Of a DNA stretch of 6,699 nucleotides, positions 1 through 5,876 are shown piece by piece. The translations under genes were made by a program, and so were the position numbers. The notes under the pieces are model-generated. The model saw only the letters and a program-made list of their open reading frames with translations. It was not told the origin of the DNA and made no database searches. Position 1 is the stretch's first letter; each line of letters opens with the position of its first letter. The DNA is from an uncultured Clostridia bacterium. Its GTDB lineage: Bacteria > Bacillota > Clostridia > Oscillospirales > Oscillospiraceae. The stretch lies in the NCBI GenBank assembly GCA_947177005.1, contig CAMWSZ010000168.1:1-6699 (forward strand). The letters run 5' to 3'.

Positions 1-141
1 GAGCTGCCCGAGCTTCTGGGCATGTGCGACCGCATCTACGTGATGAACGAGGGCCATTTGCTGGCGGAAGTGGATGCAAAGGATGCTACCCAGGAGAGCA
101 TTATGGGTTACATCATCCGGGATGCCAATAAGGTGCAATAG
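1..141 (+). CDS. Sugar ABC transporter ATP-binding protein, C-terminal end (partial)
   Basis: This frame is open from the first base and ends at TAG 139-141, giving the last 46 residues. The stretch ELPELLGMCDRIYVMNEG is the segment that directly follows the H-loop in the second nucleotide-binding domain of RbsA/MglA/XylG/MmsA-type ATPases. These are double-domain proteins of about 500 residues that power monosaccharide uptake at the inner face of the membrane. The Walker motifs and the whole first domain lie upstream of the window. The stop is 11 bases before the permease start, so the two are surely one transcript. The ATPase assignment is firm. The sugar cannot be read from this fragment. 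MmsA/GguA is the likely subfamily because of the permease next door. Confidence 0.9.
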   Translation, partial: ELPELLGMCDRIYVMNEGHLLAEVDAKDATQESIMGYIIRDANKVQ

Positions 142-152
142 GAGGAACGACA

Positions 153-1334
153 ATGAAAGAAACAAAAAGCCAATTTAATCTGGTAAGTTTTTTGACCAAA
201 TACGCTATGGTAATCGCCTTGGTGCTGGTCTTTATCCTGTTCTCGATCCTGACGGACGGCACGCTGCTGCGCCCGCAGAATATGTCCAACCTGATGCTGC
301 AAAACGGCTACGTACTGGTCATGGCCTGTGGTATGCTGCTGTGCATCCTCACCGGCGGCAACATCGACCTTGCTGTAGGTTCTGTTGTCTGTCTGGTGGG
401 CGGTCTGGCCGCGGTGCTGATCTCCAATATGGGGATGCCGTCTATTCTGGTAATTATCCTCTGTCTGGCAGTCGGCCTGCTGGTAGGTATCTGGCAGGGC
501 TACTGGATCGGTTATGTCCGTATCCCGCCGTTTATTACGACTTTGGGCGGTATGTTCATTTTCCGCGGCATTGCCCGCCTGGTCCTGAACAGTAAGACTG
601 TACCAATCCAGGACAGCACTTTCCTGAATATCTTTACGGCTTACATCAATATTCCGGGTCTGGACAGCGGCGGCACAAAGCTCTCCCCCATCATTGTTGG
701 CGTCGCAGCAGCGGCGTACATCATCTTCAGCACAGTGAAGAACCGCCAGGACCGTGCAAAAAAAGGATACCGTCAGAACAGTGCTTCCAGCGATTTTATC
801 AAGGCTGGCATTATTGCCGTGCTGATTCTCTGCTACTGCTATATGCTCAGTCAGTACCGCGGTATTTCCGTTATGCTGGTGTGGGTGGTGGCCATCTGCC
901 TGATCTATAACTTTATTACCGCCAAGACTTCCTTTGGCCGTTATTTCTATGCCGTGGGCGGCAATGAGAAGGCCACAAAGCTCTCTGGTATCAATACGGA
1001 TAAAATCTATTTTATCGCCTATGCCAACATGGGATTGCTGGCGGGTCTGTGCGGCCTGCTGTGCGCGGCCCGTGTGGGTTCGGTGAACGGCTCCACCGGC
1101 ACATCCTTTGAGATGGATGCGATCGGCTCCTGCTTCATCGGCGGCGCGTCCGCATACGGCGGCAGCGGCTCGATCGGCGGCGTGGTCATTGGCGCGCTGC
1201 TGCTGGGCGTTATCAATATGGGCATGTCCATTATGGGCCTGGGCGATGCATGGCAGTATGTCATCAAAGGCGGCGTGCTGCTGCTGGCAGTTATCTTCGA
1301 TGTGGTTTCCAGCCGCAAGTCCGGCAGCAGGTAA
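153..1334 (+). CDS. mmsB: Monosaccharide ABC transporter permease (MmsB/GguB/XylH type)
   Basis: This is the 393-residue membrane channel subunit of a periplasmic-binding-protein-type sugar importer, the same length I recall for E. coli XylH. Hydrophobic helices are visible at about residues 18-34, 50-67, 74-92, 97-118, 178-193, 217-233, 238-254, 285-305, 341-360 and 367-384. Family signatures include the LTGGNIDLAVGSV block (66-78), the YVRIPPFITTLGGMFIFRGI block (121-140), the cytoplasmic coupling-loop region FGRYFYAVGGNEKATKLSGI (261-280), and the EMDAIGSCFIGGASAYGG block (320-337). A clear GGAGGA ribosome site lies just before the ATG and overlaps the stop region of the ATPase gene. The hydrophilic insert at about 195-214 (NRQDRAKKGYRQ) matches the cytoplasmic loop that splits the XylH/GguB subgroup. 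The permease function is firm. The subfamily name is a judgement from sequence style, and substrate specificity (xylose, arabinose, galactose or other) is not determined by this subunit. The binding protein gene is not in the window. Confidence 0.92.
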   Translation: MKETKSQFNLVSFLTKYAMVIALVLVFILFSILTDGTLLRPQNMSNLMLQNGYVLVMACGMLLCILTGGNIDLAVGSVVCLVGGLAAVLISNMGMPSILVIILCLAVGLLVGIWQGYWIGYVRIPPFITTLGGMFIFRGIARLVLNSKTVPIQDSTFLNIFTAYINIPGLDSGGTKLSPIIVGVAAAAYIIFSTVKNRQDRAKKGYRQNSASSDFIKAGIIAVLILCYCYMLSQYRGISVMLVWVVAICLIYNFITAKTSFGRYFYAVGGNEKATKLSGINTDKIYFIAYANMGLLAGLCGLLCAARVGSVNGSTGTSFEMDAIGSCFIGGASAYGGSGSIGGVVIGALLLGVINMGMSIMGLGDAWQYVIKGGVLLLAVIFDVVSSRKSGSR

Positions 1335-1383
1335 TTTGTCCGGTCATCCGGTGGAGGGCCGTATGTCCGCCGCGGGGTGAAGC

Positions 1384-1412
1384 TTGAAAAAATTTGGGGA
1401 TGATGTTATACT
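1384..1412 (+). promoter_or_regulatory. Sigma-A promoter with extended -10, upstream of the kinase gene
   Basis: The -35 box TTGAAA (1384-1389) is followed by a 17-bp spacer and the -10 box TATACT (1407-1412). A TG dinucleotide at 1404-1405 forms an extended -10. Transcription would begin near 1419, leaving a leader of about 29 bases before the ATG at 1448. This is a near-consensus housekeeping promoter in the only sizeable gap of the window. It implies that the kinase-isomerase genes can be transcribed independently of the transporter genes. I found no convincing catabolite-response element or regulator palindrome around it, and no clear terminator between 1335 and 1383. Confidence 0.75.
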
Positions 1413-1434
1413 TTTTATGATTCAATATTTTGAT

Positions 1435-1438
1435 GGAG
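1435..1438 (+). promoter_or_regulatory. Ribosome binding site that sets the kinase start at 1448
   Basis: GGAG at 1435-1438 is 9 bases before ATG 1448. The in-frame upstream candidates, TTG 1430 and ATG 1433, have no Shine-Dalgarno sequence at a usable distance, and ATG 1433 directly abuts this GGAG. Starting at 1448 also gives the standard FGGY N-terminus, in which the chain opens directly with the phosphate-binding strand LYIGVDLGTSAVKLLL. Confidence 0.75.
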
Positions 1439-1447
1439 AATGAAATT

Positions 1448-2932
1448 ATGCTGTACATAGGAGTCGATTTAGGCACCTCCGCCGTCAAGCTGCTGCTGAT
1501 GGACGGGGATGGAACAATCAAAAATACCGTATCCAGGGACTATCCGCTGGAGTTCCCCCAGCCCGGCTGGAGCCAGCAAAATCCGGAGGATTGGAAGAAT
1601 GCCGTACTGGAGGGGATTCCCCAGCTGCTGGAGGGCTTCGATGCCGGTCAGGTGGCGGGAATCGGGGCCGGAGGCCAGATGCACGGCCTGGTGGTGCTGG
1701 ACAGCAGCGGCAGTGTCATCCGTCCCGCCATTCTCTGGAATGACGGACGCACTGCCAAAGAAGTGGCGTACCTCAATGAGACAGTAGGCCGGGAGAAACT
1801 GTCACAGTATACTGCCAACATTGCCTTTGCCGGTTTCACCGCGCCGAAGCTGCTGTGGATGCGGGAAAACGAACCGGAGCTTTTTGGGAAGATTGCCAAA
1901 ATCATGCTGCCCAAAGATTACATCAATTACATCCTTACCGGCGTTCACTGCACCGACTTCTCCGACGCCAGCGGAATGCTGCTGCTGGATGTAAAGCATC
2001 GCTGCTGGTCCAAAGAGATGCTGGAGCTGTGCGGCGTAACGGAGGAGCAAATGCCGCAGCTCTTCGAGAGCTATGAGCCGGTTGGAACCCTGAAGCCGGA
2101 TATTGCCAGACAGCTGGGATTGTCTGAGAGCGTAAAGGTCTGCGCCGGGGCGGGGGACAACGCCGCCGCTGCGGTGGGCACCGGCACCGTGGGGGATGGA
2201 GCCTGCAATATCTCTCTGGGTACCTCAGGCACAATCTTCATCTCAAGCAAAAATTTCGGCGTAGACCCCAACAACGCCCTTCACGCTTTCGCCCACGCGG
2301 ACGGGAATTATCATCTGATGGGCTGTATGCTCTCCGCTGCCAGCTGCAACAGCTGGTGGCAGGATAAGGTCATCGGTACAAAGGACTACAAGGGAGAAGA
2401 AGCAAAAATCCTTCCGGAAAAGCTGGGGCGCACTCATGTATATTTCCTGCCATATCTGATGGGCGAACGTTCCCCCATCAACGACACCAACGCCCGCGGC
2501 ACGTTCATCGGGCTGACAATGGACACCAGCCGTGCGGATATGTTGCAGGCTGTACTGGAAGGCGTAGCCTTTGCCATCCGGGATTCCCTGGAAGTCGCAC
2601 GAAGCTTGGGAATTGACATCAAGCGCAGCAATATCTGTGGTGGGGGGGCGAAAAGCGCTCTTTGGAAGACCATTATGGCCAATGTTCTGAACATTCAGCT
2701 GGATATTCCTGCATCAGAGCAGGGGCCGGGCATGGGCGGCGCAATGCTGGCGATGGTAGCCTGCGGGTTATATCCCACGGTGGAGGCGGCTTGTGAGAAG
2801 CTGGTCCGCACTTCGGAGACAGTCATGCCCGATCCAGAACTTTCCGCTTTATATGAGACACGCTATCAGCAGTTCCGGCAGCTTTATCCTGCGTTGAAGG
2901 ATCTGTTTGCCGCCATGTGTGCGGAGGGATAA
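1448..2932 (+). CDS. xylB: Xylulokinase-type FGGY carbohydrate kinase
   Basis: Predicted cytoplasmic kinase of 494 residues, the usual size for xylulokinase, transferring ATP phosphate to a ketopentose to give D-xylulose 5-phosphate or a related ester. Visible motifs are the N-terminal phosphate-1 loop GVDLGTSAVK (5-14), the substrate loop GQMHG (76-80), and LWNDGR (96-101). DFSDASG (170-176) follows. GAGDNAAAAVG (234-244) holds the expected catalytic base Asp237. The phosphate-2 motif SLGTSGTIF (256-264), PYLMGERSP (335-343) and the adenosine-binding GGGAKSALW (398-406) complete the set. The Met-His pair in GQMHG corresponds to the xylulose-binding pair known in E. coli XylB. No key residue is missing. 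A run of seven G at 2642-2648 encodes the GGGA motif, and the frame across it is intact. The stop overlaps the next start (TAATG), indicating translational coupling. The symbol reflects family resemblance. Related FGGY enzymes phosphorylate D-ribulose or L-ribulose, and the neighbouring fucose-isomerase-family enzyme leaves room for such a substrate. Confidence 0.9.
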   Translation: MLYIGVDLGTSAVKLLLMDGDGTIKNTVSRDYPLEFPQPGWSQQNPEDWKNAVLEGIPQLLEGFDAGQVAGIGAGGQMHGLVVLDSSGSVIRPAILWNDGRTAKEVAYLNETVGREKLSQYTANIAFAGFTAPKLLWMRENEPELFGKIAKIMLPKDYINYILTGVHCTDFSDASGMLLLDVKHRCWSKEMLELCGVTEEQMPQLFESYEPVGTLKPDIARQLGLSESVKVCAGAGDNAAAAVGTGTVGDGACNISLGTSGTIFISSKNFGVDPNNALHAFAHADGNYHLMGCMLSAASCNSWWQDKVIGTKDYKGEEAKILPEKLGRTHVYFLPYLMGERSPINDTNARGTFIGLTMDTSRADMLQAVLEGVAFAIRDSLEVARSLGIDIKRSNICGGGAKSALWKTIMANVLNIQLDIPASEQGPGMGGAMLAMVACGLYPTVEAACEKLVRTSETVMPDPELSALYETRYQQFRQLYPALKDLFAAMCAEG

Positions 2933-3207
2933 TGGAGAAAAAACAGTACGATGTAGAACAAAAGAACAGAGCGGATAACCGAATGCTTCTCCGCGTCCTC
3001 GTATGCGCCTATCTGCTGTATCTGGCCTGCCAGCTCGTATCTCAGGCCGGAAGCGATCCCGCGCTCCCTGCGGCGGTATGTTGGCTGACAGGTGGCCTGT
3101 TCGCGGCAGCGGCCGTCGCATTTGGCCTCTATTCCTGGAGACAGTATCGGATCAGCCTGAAAGATGCAGAGCTTTCCTCTGAGGAGGAAGGACAGGAAGG
3201 AAGATGA
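2932..3207 (+). CDS. Small two-helix membrane protein, function unknown
   Basis: This gene encodes 91 residues and starts at ATG 2932, which overlaps the kinase stop as TAATG. GGAGG at 2923-2927 lies inside the kinase's last codons, with a short 4-base spacer. An in-frame GTG at 2917 could extend it by five residues but has no ribosome site. The chain has a charged start (MEKKQYDVEQKNRADNR), a hydrophobic helix at about 18-38 (MLLRVLVCAYLLYLACQLV), a short loop with SDPA, and a second helix at about 47-67 (AAVCWLTGGLFAAAAVAFGLY). The tail is strongly acidic (ELSSEEEGQEGR). It therefore looks like an integral membrane hairpin with both termini probably cytoplasmic. There is no signal peptide cleavage site and no recognised domain. 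Its coupling to kinase and DUF4867 translation argues that it is a real gene. I do not recognise a family, and no function is claimed. Confidence 0.75.
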   Translation: MEKKQYDVEQKNRADNRMLLRVLVCAYLLYLACQLVSQAGSDPALPAAVCWLTGGLFAAAAVAFGLYSWRQYRISLKDAELSSEEEGQEGR

Positions 3208-3208
3208 T

Positions 3209-3844
3209 ATGAAAATCTATTCGATTTATGATTCTGCGTTTGCCGCCTATGGCAAGGTGTTGGGGGGATATGAGACAAAAGACCTGCTGGATACCCTGAC
3301 AGCGGTGACACCGCTCCCGGAGAGTGTGGATTACGTCCCATCTCAGCCCGAACTGGAGGCCCTGCCTATTGCAAAGCTGATCGCGTCTAACGCCTACGGC
3401 GGGATGCCGGTCCAGCTGGGCTGGTGCAACGGCCATAATACAAAGCTGAACTGCCTGGAGTATCACCGGGACAGCGAACTGAATTGCGGCACGGAGGATT
3501 TTATTCTCCTGGTTGCACGCGAAGACGATATTGTGGGCGGACGCCTGGATACCGGCAAAGTAAAAGCCTTTCGCGTCCCAGCCGGTGTGATGGTGGAGGT
3601 GTATGCCACCACGCTGCACTATGCTCCCTGCCATACCAACCCTGCAAAAGGTTTTCGTGTGCTGGTGGCCCTGCCTTACGGAACCAACGGACCAAGGCCG
3701 GAAATCACCGCGCTTAACGACGAGGATAAGACACTGTGGGCCTGCAACAAGTGGCTGCTGGCGCATCCTGAGAGCAGCGAAGCTGCCCAAGGCGCTTTCA
3801 CTGGATTGGACGGTATGAATATTGATATCCAAAATGATCTGTAA
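3209..3844 (+). CDS. DUF4867-like cupin-style protein, probable role in sugar metabolism
   Basis: The predicted protein has 211 residues and is soluble. I chose ATG 3209, one base after the preceding stop, because AGGAAGG at 3194-3200 is 8 bases upstream and the product then begins MKIYSIYDSAF. That opening resembles the DUF4867 family (from memory, not searched). A longer frame from 3164 would add 15 polar residues inside the previous gene. A conserved-looking core spans 69-91 (QLGWCNGHNTKLNCLEYHRD), with His76, Glu84, His86 and Glu90 as possible metal ligands. A second block, VPAGVMVEVYATTLHYAPC (123-141), holds His137. Two beta-rich His/Glu blocks separated by about 45 residues resemble a cupin barrel. 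By family context, such genes sit beside sugar isomerase and kinase genes. A role as sugar epimerase, mutarotase, lyase or sugar-binding protein is possible, but none is demonstrated by the sequence. Confidence 0.8.
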   Translation: MKIYSIYDSAFAAYGKVLGGYETKDLLDTLTAVTPLPESVDYVPSQPELEALPIAKLIASNAYGGMPVQLGWCNGHNTKLNCLEYHRDSELNCGTEDFILLVAREDDIVGGRLDTGKVKAFRVPAGVMVEVYATTLHYAPCHTNPAKGFRVLVALPYGTNGPRPEITALNDEDKTLWACNKWLLAHPESSEAAQGAFTGLDGMNIDIQNDL

Positions 3845-3847
3845 TTT

Positions 3848-3855
3848 AAAGGAGG
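3848..3855 (+). promoter_or_regulatory. Strong ribosome binding site for the isomerase gene
   Basis: AAAGGAGG is nearly the full anti-16S complement and lies 10 bases before ATG 3866, in the 21-base gap after the DUF4867 stop. It is the strongest Shine-Dalgarno sequence of the operon and suggests that the isomerase is translated independently and at a high level. Confidence 0.8.
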
Positions 3856-3865
3856 AAACACGACT

Positions 3866-5353
3866 ATGCTTACAAACATCCCTGAAGTAAAACTGGGTCT
3901 GGTTGCTGTGTCGCGCGACTGCTTCATCATCACACTTTCCGAGCGCCGCCGCGCTGCCATCGCTGCCGCCTGCAAGGAGCAGGGGACGGAAATTTATGAG
4001 TGCCAGACCACCGTTGAGAACGAAAAGGATATGCTCAAAGCCGTCGAGGAAGTCAAGGCCGCTGGCTGCAACGCCGTGGTTGTGTTCTTGGGCAACTTCG
4101 GCCCGGAAACCCCGGAAACCCTCATTGCGAAGAATTTTGACGGTCCTTGTATGTACGTGGCCGCTGCCGAAGGAGACGGCGATCTGATCAACGGCCGCGG
4201 CGATGCTTACTGCGGTATGCTCAACTGCTCTTATAACTTGGGTATGCGTCACCTGAAAGCGTTTATCCCTGAGTATCCCGTAGGTACGGCGGAGGAAGCA
4301 GCAAAGATGATCGGCGAGTTCGTTCCCATCGCACGGGCGCTCATCGGCCTGAGCCAGCTGAAAATCATCACCTTTGGTCCCCGGCCCCAGGACTTCTTCG
4401 CCTGCAATGCCCCGATTAAGGGCCTCTATGAACTGGGTGTGGAGATTGAGGAGAACTCCGAGCTGGATTTACTGGTAGCCTATAAGGCCCATGCCAATGA
4501 TCCCCGCATTCCCTCTGTCTGCGAAGACATGGCGAAAGAGATGGGAGAGGGCTGCTATTATGCTGACATGAATGAGCGGATGGCCCAGCTGGAGCTGACG
4601 CTGCTGGATTGGGCCGAGGCCCATAAGGGCAGCCGCCAGTACGTAGCCTTTGCCGACAAGTGCTGGCCTGCGTTCCCGGAGGCGTTCGGCTTTGAGCCGT
4701 GCTATGTTAACTCCCGCCTGGTCAGCCGGGGCATTCCCGTTTCCTGCGAAGTGGATATTTACGGCGCACTCAGCGAGTATATCGGTATGTGTGTCTCCGG
4801 CGACACGGTGACACTGCTGGATATCAACAACTCCGTCCCCGCTTCCCTCTATGAGGAGGACATCAAAGGCAAGTTTGACTACCAGCTGACCGATACCTTT
4901 ATGGGCTTCCACTGCGGCAACACGCCCAGCTGCAAGCTGTGCGCCGACCGTGCGGTGAAGTACCAGCTCATCCAGCACCGCCTGCTGGAGCCGAAAGACT
5001 CGGAGCCTGATTTTACACGCGGTACTCTGGAGGGCGATATCGCCGCCAGCGACATCACCTTCTACCGCCTTCAGTGCGACAGTGACGGCAAACTGCGCTC
5101 CTATATCGCACAGGGAGAGGTGCTTCCGGTAAAGACCCGCTCCTTCGGCGGCATTGGCGTGTTCGCTATTCCAGAGATGGGCCGGTTTTACCGCCATGTG
5201 CTGATTGAGAAGCGGTATCCCCACCATGGCGCGGTTGCTTTCGGACATTACGGCAAGGCGCTCTTTGAGGTATTCAAGCTCCTGGGCGTTGAGGACATTG
5301 CCTACAACCAACCCAGGAATCTGCCCTACCCCACAGAGAATCCCTGGGCTTGA
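3866..5353 (+). CDS. L-fucose/L-arabinose isomerase family sugar isomerase
   Basis: A 495-residue cytoplasmic enzyme of the FucI/AraA-like superfamily (COG2407-type), which uses a divalent metal to interconvert an aldose and its ketose. The N-terminal part has the Rossmann-like alternation of the family, with VVVFLGNFGPETPE (71-84). The central active-site half contains SCEVDIYGAL (293-302) and TLLDINN (316-322). Glu295 and Asp319 are 24 residues apart, the same spacing as the metal ligands Glu337 and Asp361 of E. coli FucI. The FHCGNTP motif (348-354) is typical of the wider family. A C-terminal His-rich block, YPHHGAVAFGHYG (451-463), likely supplies the third ligand; which of His453, His454 or His461 does so cannot be decided here. 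The enzyme is about 100 residues shorter than E. coli FucI. Pairing with a xylulokinase-type kinase, and the absence of any fuculose-phosphate aldolase nearby, argue for a pentose rather than L-fucose, but that is inference. Confidence 0.88.
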   Translation: MLTNIPEVKLGLVAVSRDCFIITLSERRRAAIAAACKEQGTEIYECQTTVENEKDMLKAVEEVKAAGCNAVVVFLGNFGPETPETLIAKNFDGPCMYVAAAEGDGDLINGRGDAYCGMLNCSYNLGMRHLKAFIPEYPVGTAEEAAKMIGEFVPIARALIGLSQLKIITFGPRPQDFFACNAPIKGLYELGVEIEENSELDLLVAYKAHANDPRIPSVCEDMAKEMGEGCYYADMNERMAQLELTLLDWAEAHKGSRQYVAFADKCWPAFPEAFGFEPCYVNSRLVSRGIPVSCEVDIYGALSEYIGMCVSGDTVTLLDINNSVPASLYEEDIKGKFDYQLTDTFMGFHCGNTPSCKLCADRAVKYQLIQHRLLEPKDSEPDFTRGTLEGDIAASDITFYRLQCDSDGKLRSYIAQGEVLPVKTRSFGGIGVFAIPEMGRFYRHVLIEKRYPHHGAVAFGHYGKALFEVFKLLGVEDIAYNQPRNLPYPTENPWA

Positions 5354-5358
5354 ACGTG

Positions 5359-5793
5359 ATGCTGAAAGAGGTTGTTCGTCTCTACGAAGCATATCTGGAT
5401 GAATTCCACCGGCTGGAACAAAACCGCAAACCGATGGAAGGAGTGTTTGGGATGGGGACTGGTCCCAAAGATTATCCCTGCCACGAAAAATTTGCTCAGG
5501 ACTTGGATCAGCTGCTGGAAAGTCTGACAGCCCAAGCTATCACCCCGGAACAGGCGGGGAACTTGCTGAGATATATCTACTGCACTGCACCGGTTCTTTG
5601 GGAATCAGAGACTTCGGTCTATTGGATGCTGCTGGCGGTACATGGCTCAACAATGGGACTGATTAAGCATTTGGATGCCTCGACCGCTAAGGCATTGTAC
5701 GAGGAGTACCGACACCTCTACCCCCGTTATATACGTCTTCCAATCCAAAAGAAGATATTTACTGCTTTGCAGAGACGATGCATGGCAGTATAA
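5359..5793 (+). CDS. Conserved-looking hypothetical protein, last gene of the sugar operon
   Basis: The product has 144 residues and is soluble and mostly helical. No signal or membrane segment is seen. The start is uncertain: ATG 5359, GTG 5356 and TTG 5350 are all in frame and none has a good ribosome site. ATG 5359 is chosen because it is the only ATG, lies 5 bases after the isomerase stop, and could be served by coupling. TTG 5350 would overlap that stop. Visible features are an amphipathic first helix (about 4-22), a glycine/proline turn with a Cys-His pair, GMGTGPKDYPCHEKF (about 33-47), and a Leu-rich helix (about 49-62). A hydrophobic middle follows, and the basic tail reads YPRYIRLPIQKKIFTALQRR. 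Tight linkage upstream and the terminator right after its stop place it in the same transcript. I do not recognise a family. It may act with the isomerase, but that is a guess from position. Confidence 0.7.
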   Translation: MLKEVVRLYEAYLDEFHRLEQNRKPMEGVFGMGTGPKDYPCHEKFAQDLDQLLESLTAQAITPEQAGNLLRYIYCTAPVLWESETSVYWMLLAVHGSTMGLIKHLDASTAKALYEEYRHLYPRYIRLPIQKKIFTALQRRCMAV

Positions 5794-5840
5794 CAAAAAG
5801 CAAGAGAGCATCGTGTATAGATGCTCTCTTGCTTTTTGTT
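5792..5840 (+). terminator. Rho-independent terminator ending the sugar operon
   Basis: A perfect inverted repeat pairs 5792-5811 with 5821-5840, giving 20 bp with no mismatches around a 9-base loop (CGTGTATAG). The stem's right arm ends in a T-rich tract (CTTTTTGTT, followed by one more T at 5841), and the left arm has the matching A tract. It can therefore end transcription from either strand. The stem begins inside the stop codon of the preceding gene (the AA of TAA at 5792-5793), so the 3' end of the operon is very compact. The mid-stem AGAGAGCAT supplies moderate stability. Confidence 0.93.
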
Positions 5841-5876
5841 TAGGCCTATAAATGGAAATTTCAAAATCCCCCTTGA

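Noticed and set aside
1340..1380. CCGG repeats and a possible GC-rich hairpin after the permease stop
   Set aside because: The possible stem is only about six base pairs including a wobble, with a long loop and no T run. It is not a credible terminator or operator.
1430..1447. Upstream kinase starts at TTG 1430 or ATG 1433
   Set aside because: Neither has a ribosome site, and GGAG at 1435-1438 is well spaced for ATG 1448, which also gives the standard FGGY N-terminus.
2642..2648. Run of seven G in the kinase gene, a possible phase-variation or frameshift site
   Set aside because: The frame is intact, the run simply encodes the conserved glycine triplet of the nucleotide-binding motif, and nothing suggests variation.
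3152..4252. 366-codon open frame on the minus strand opposite the DUF4867 and isomerase genes
   Set aside because: It lies wholly antisense to well-supported genes, has low-complexity His/Gln-rich composition, no ribosome site and no recognisable domain. It is a by-product of GC-rich codon use on the plus strand.
4469..5392. 307-codon open frame on the minus strand opposite the isomerase gene
   Set aside because: It is antisense to conserved isomerase motifs, and its Ala/Leu/Gly-rich translation shows no family signature.
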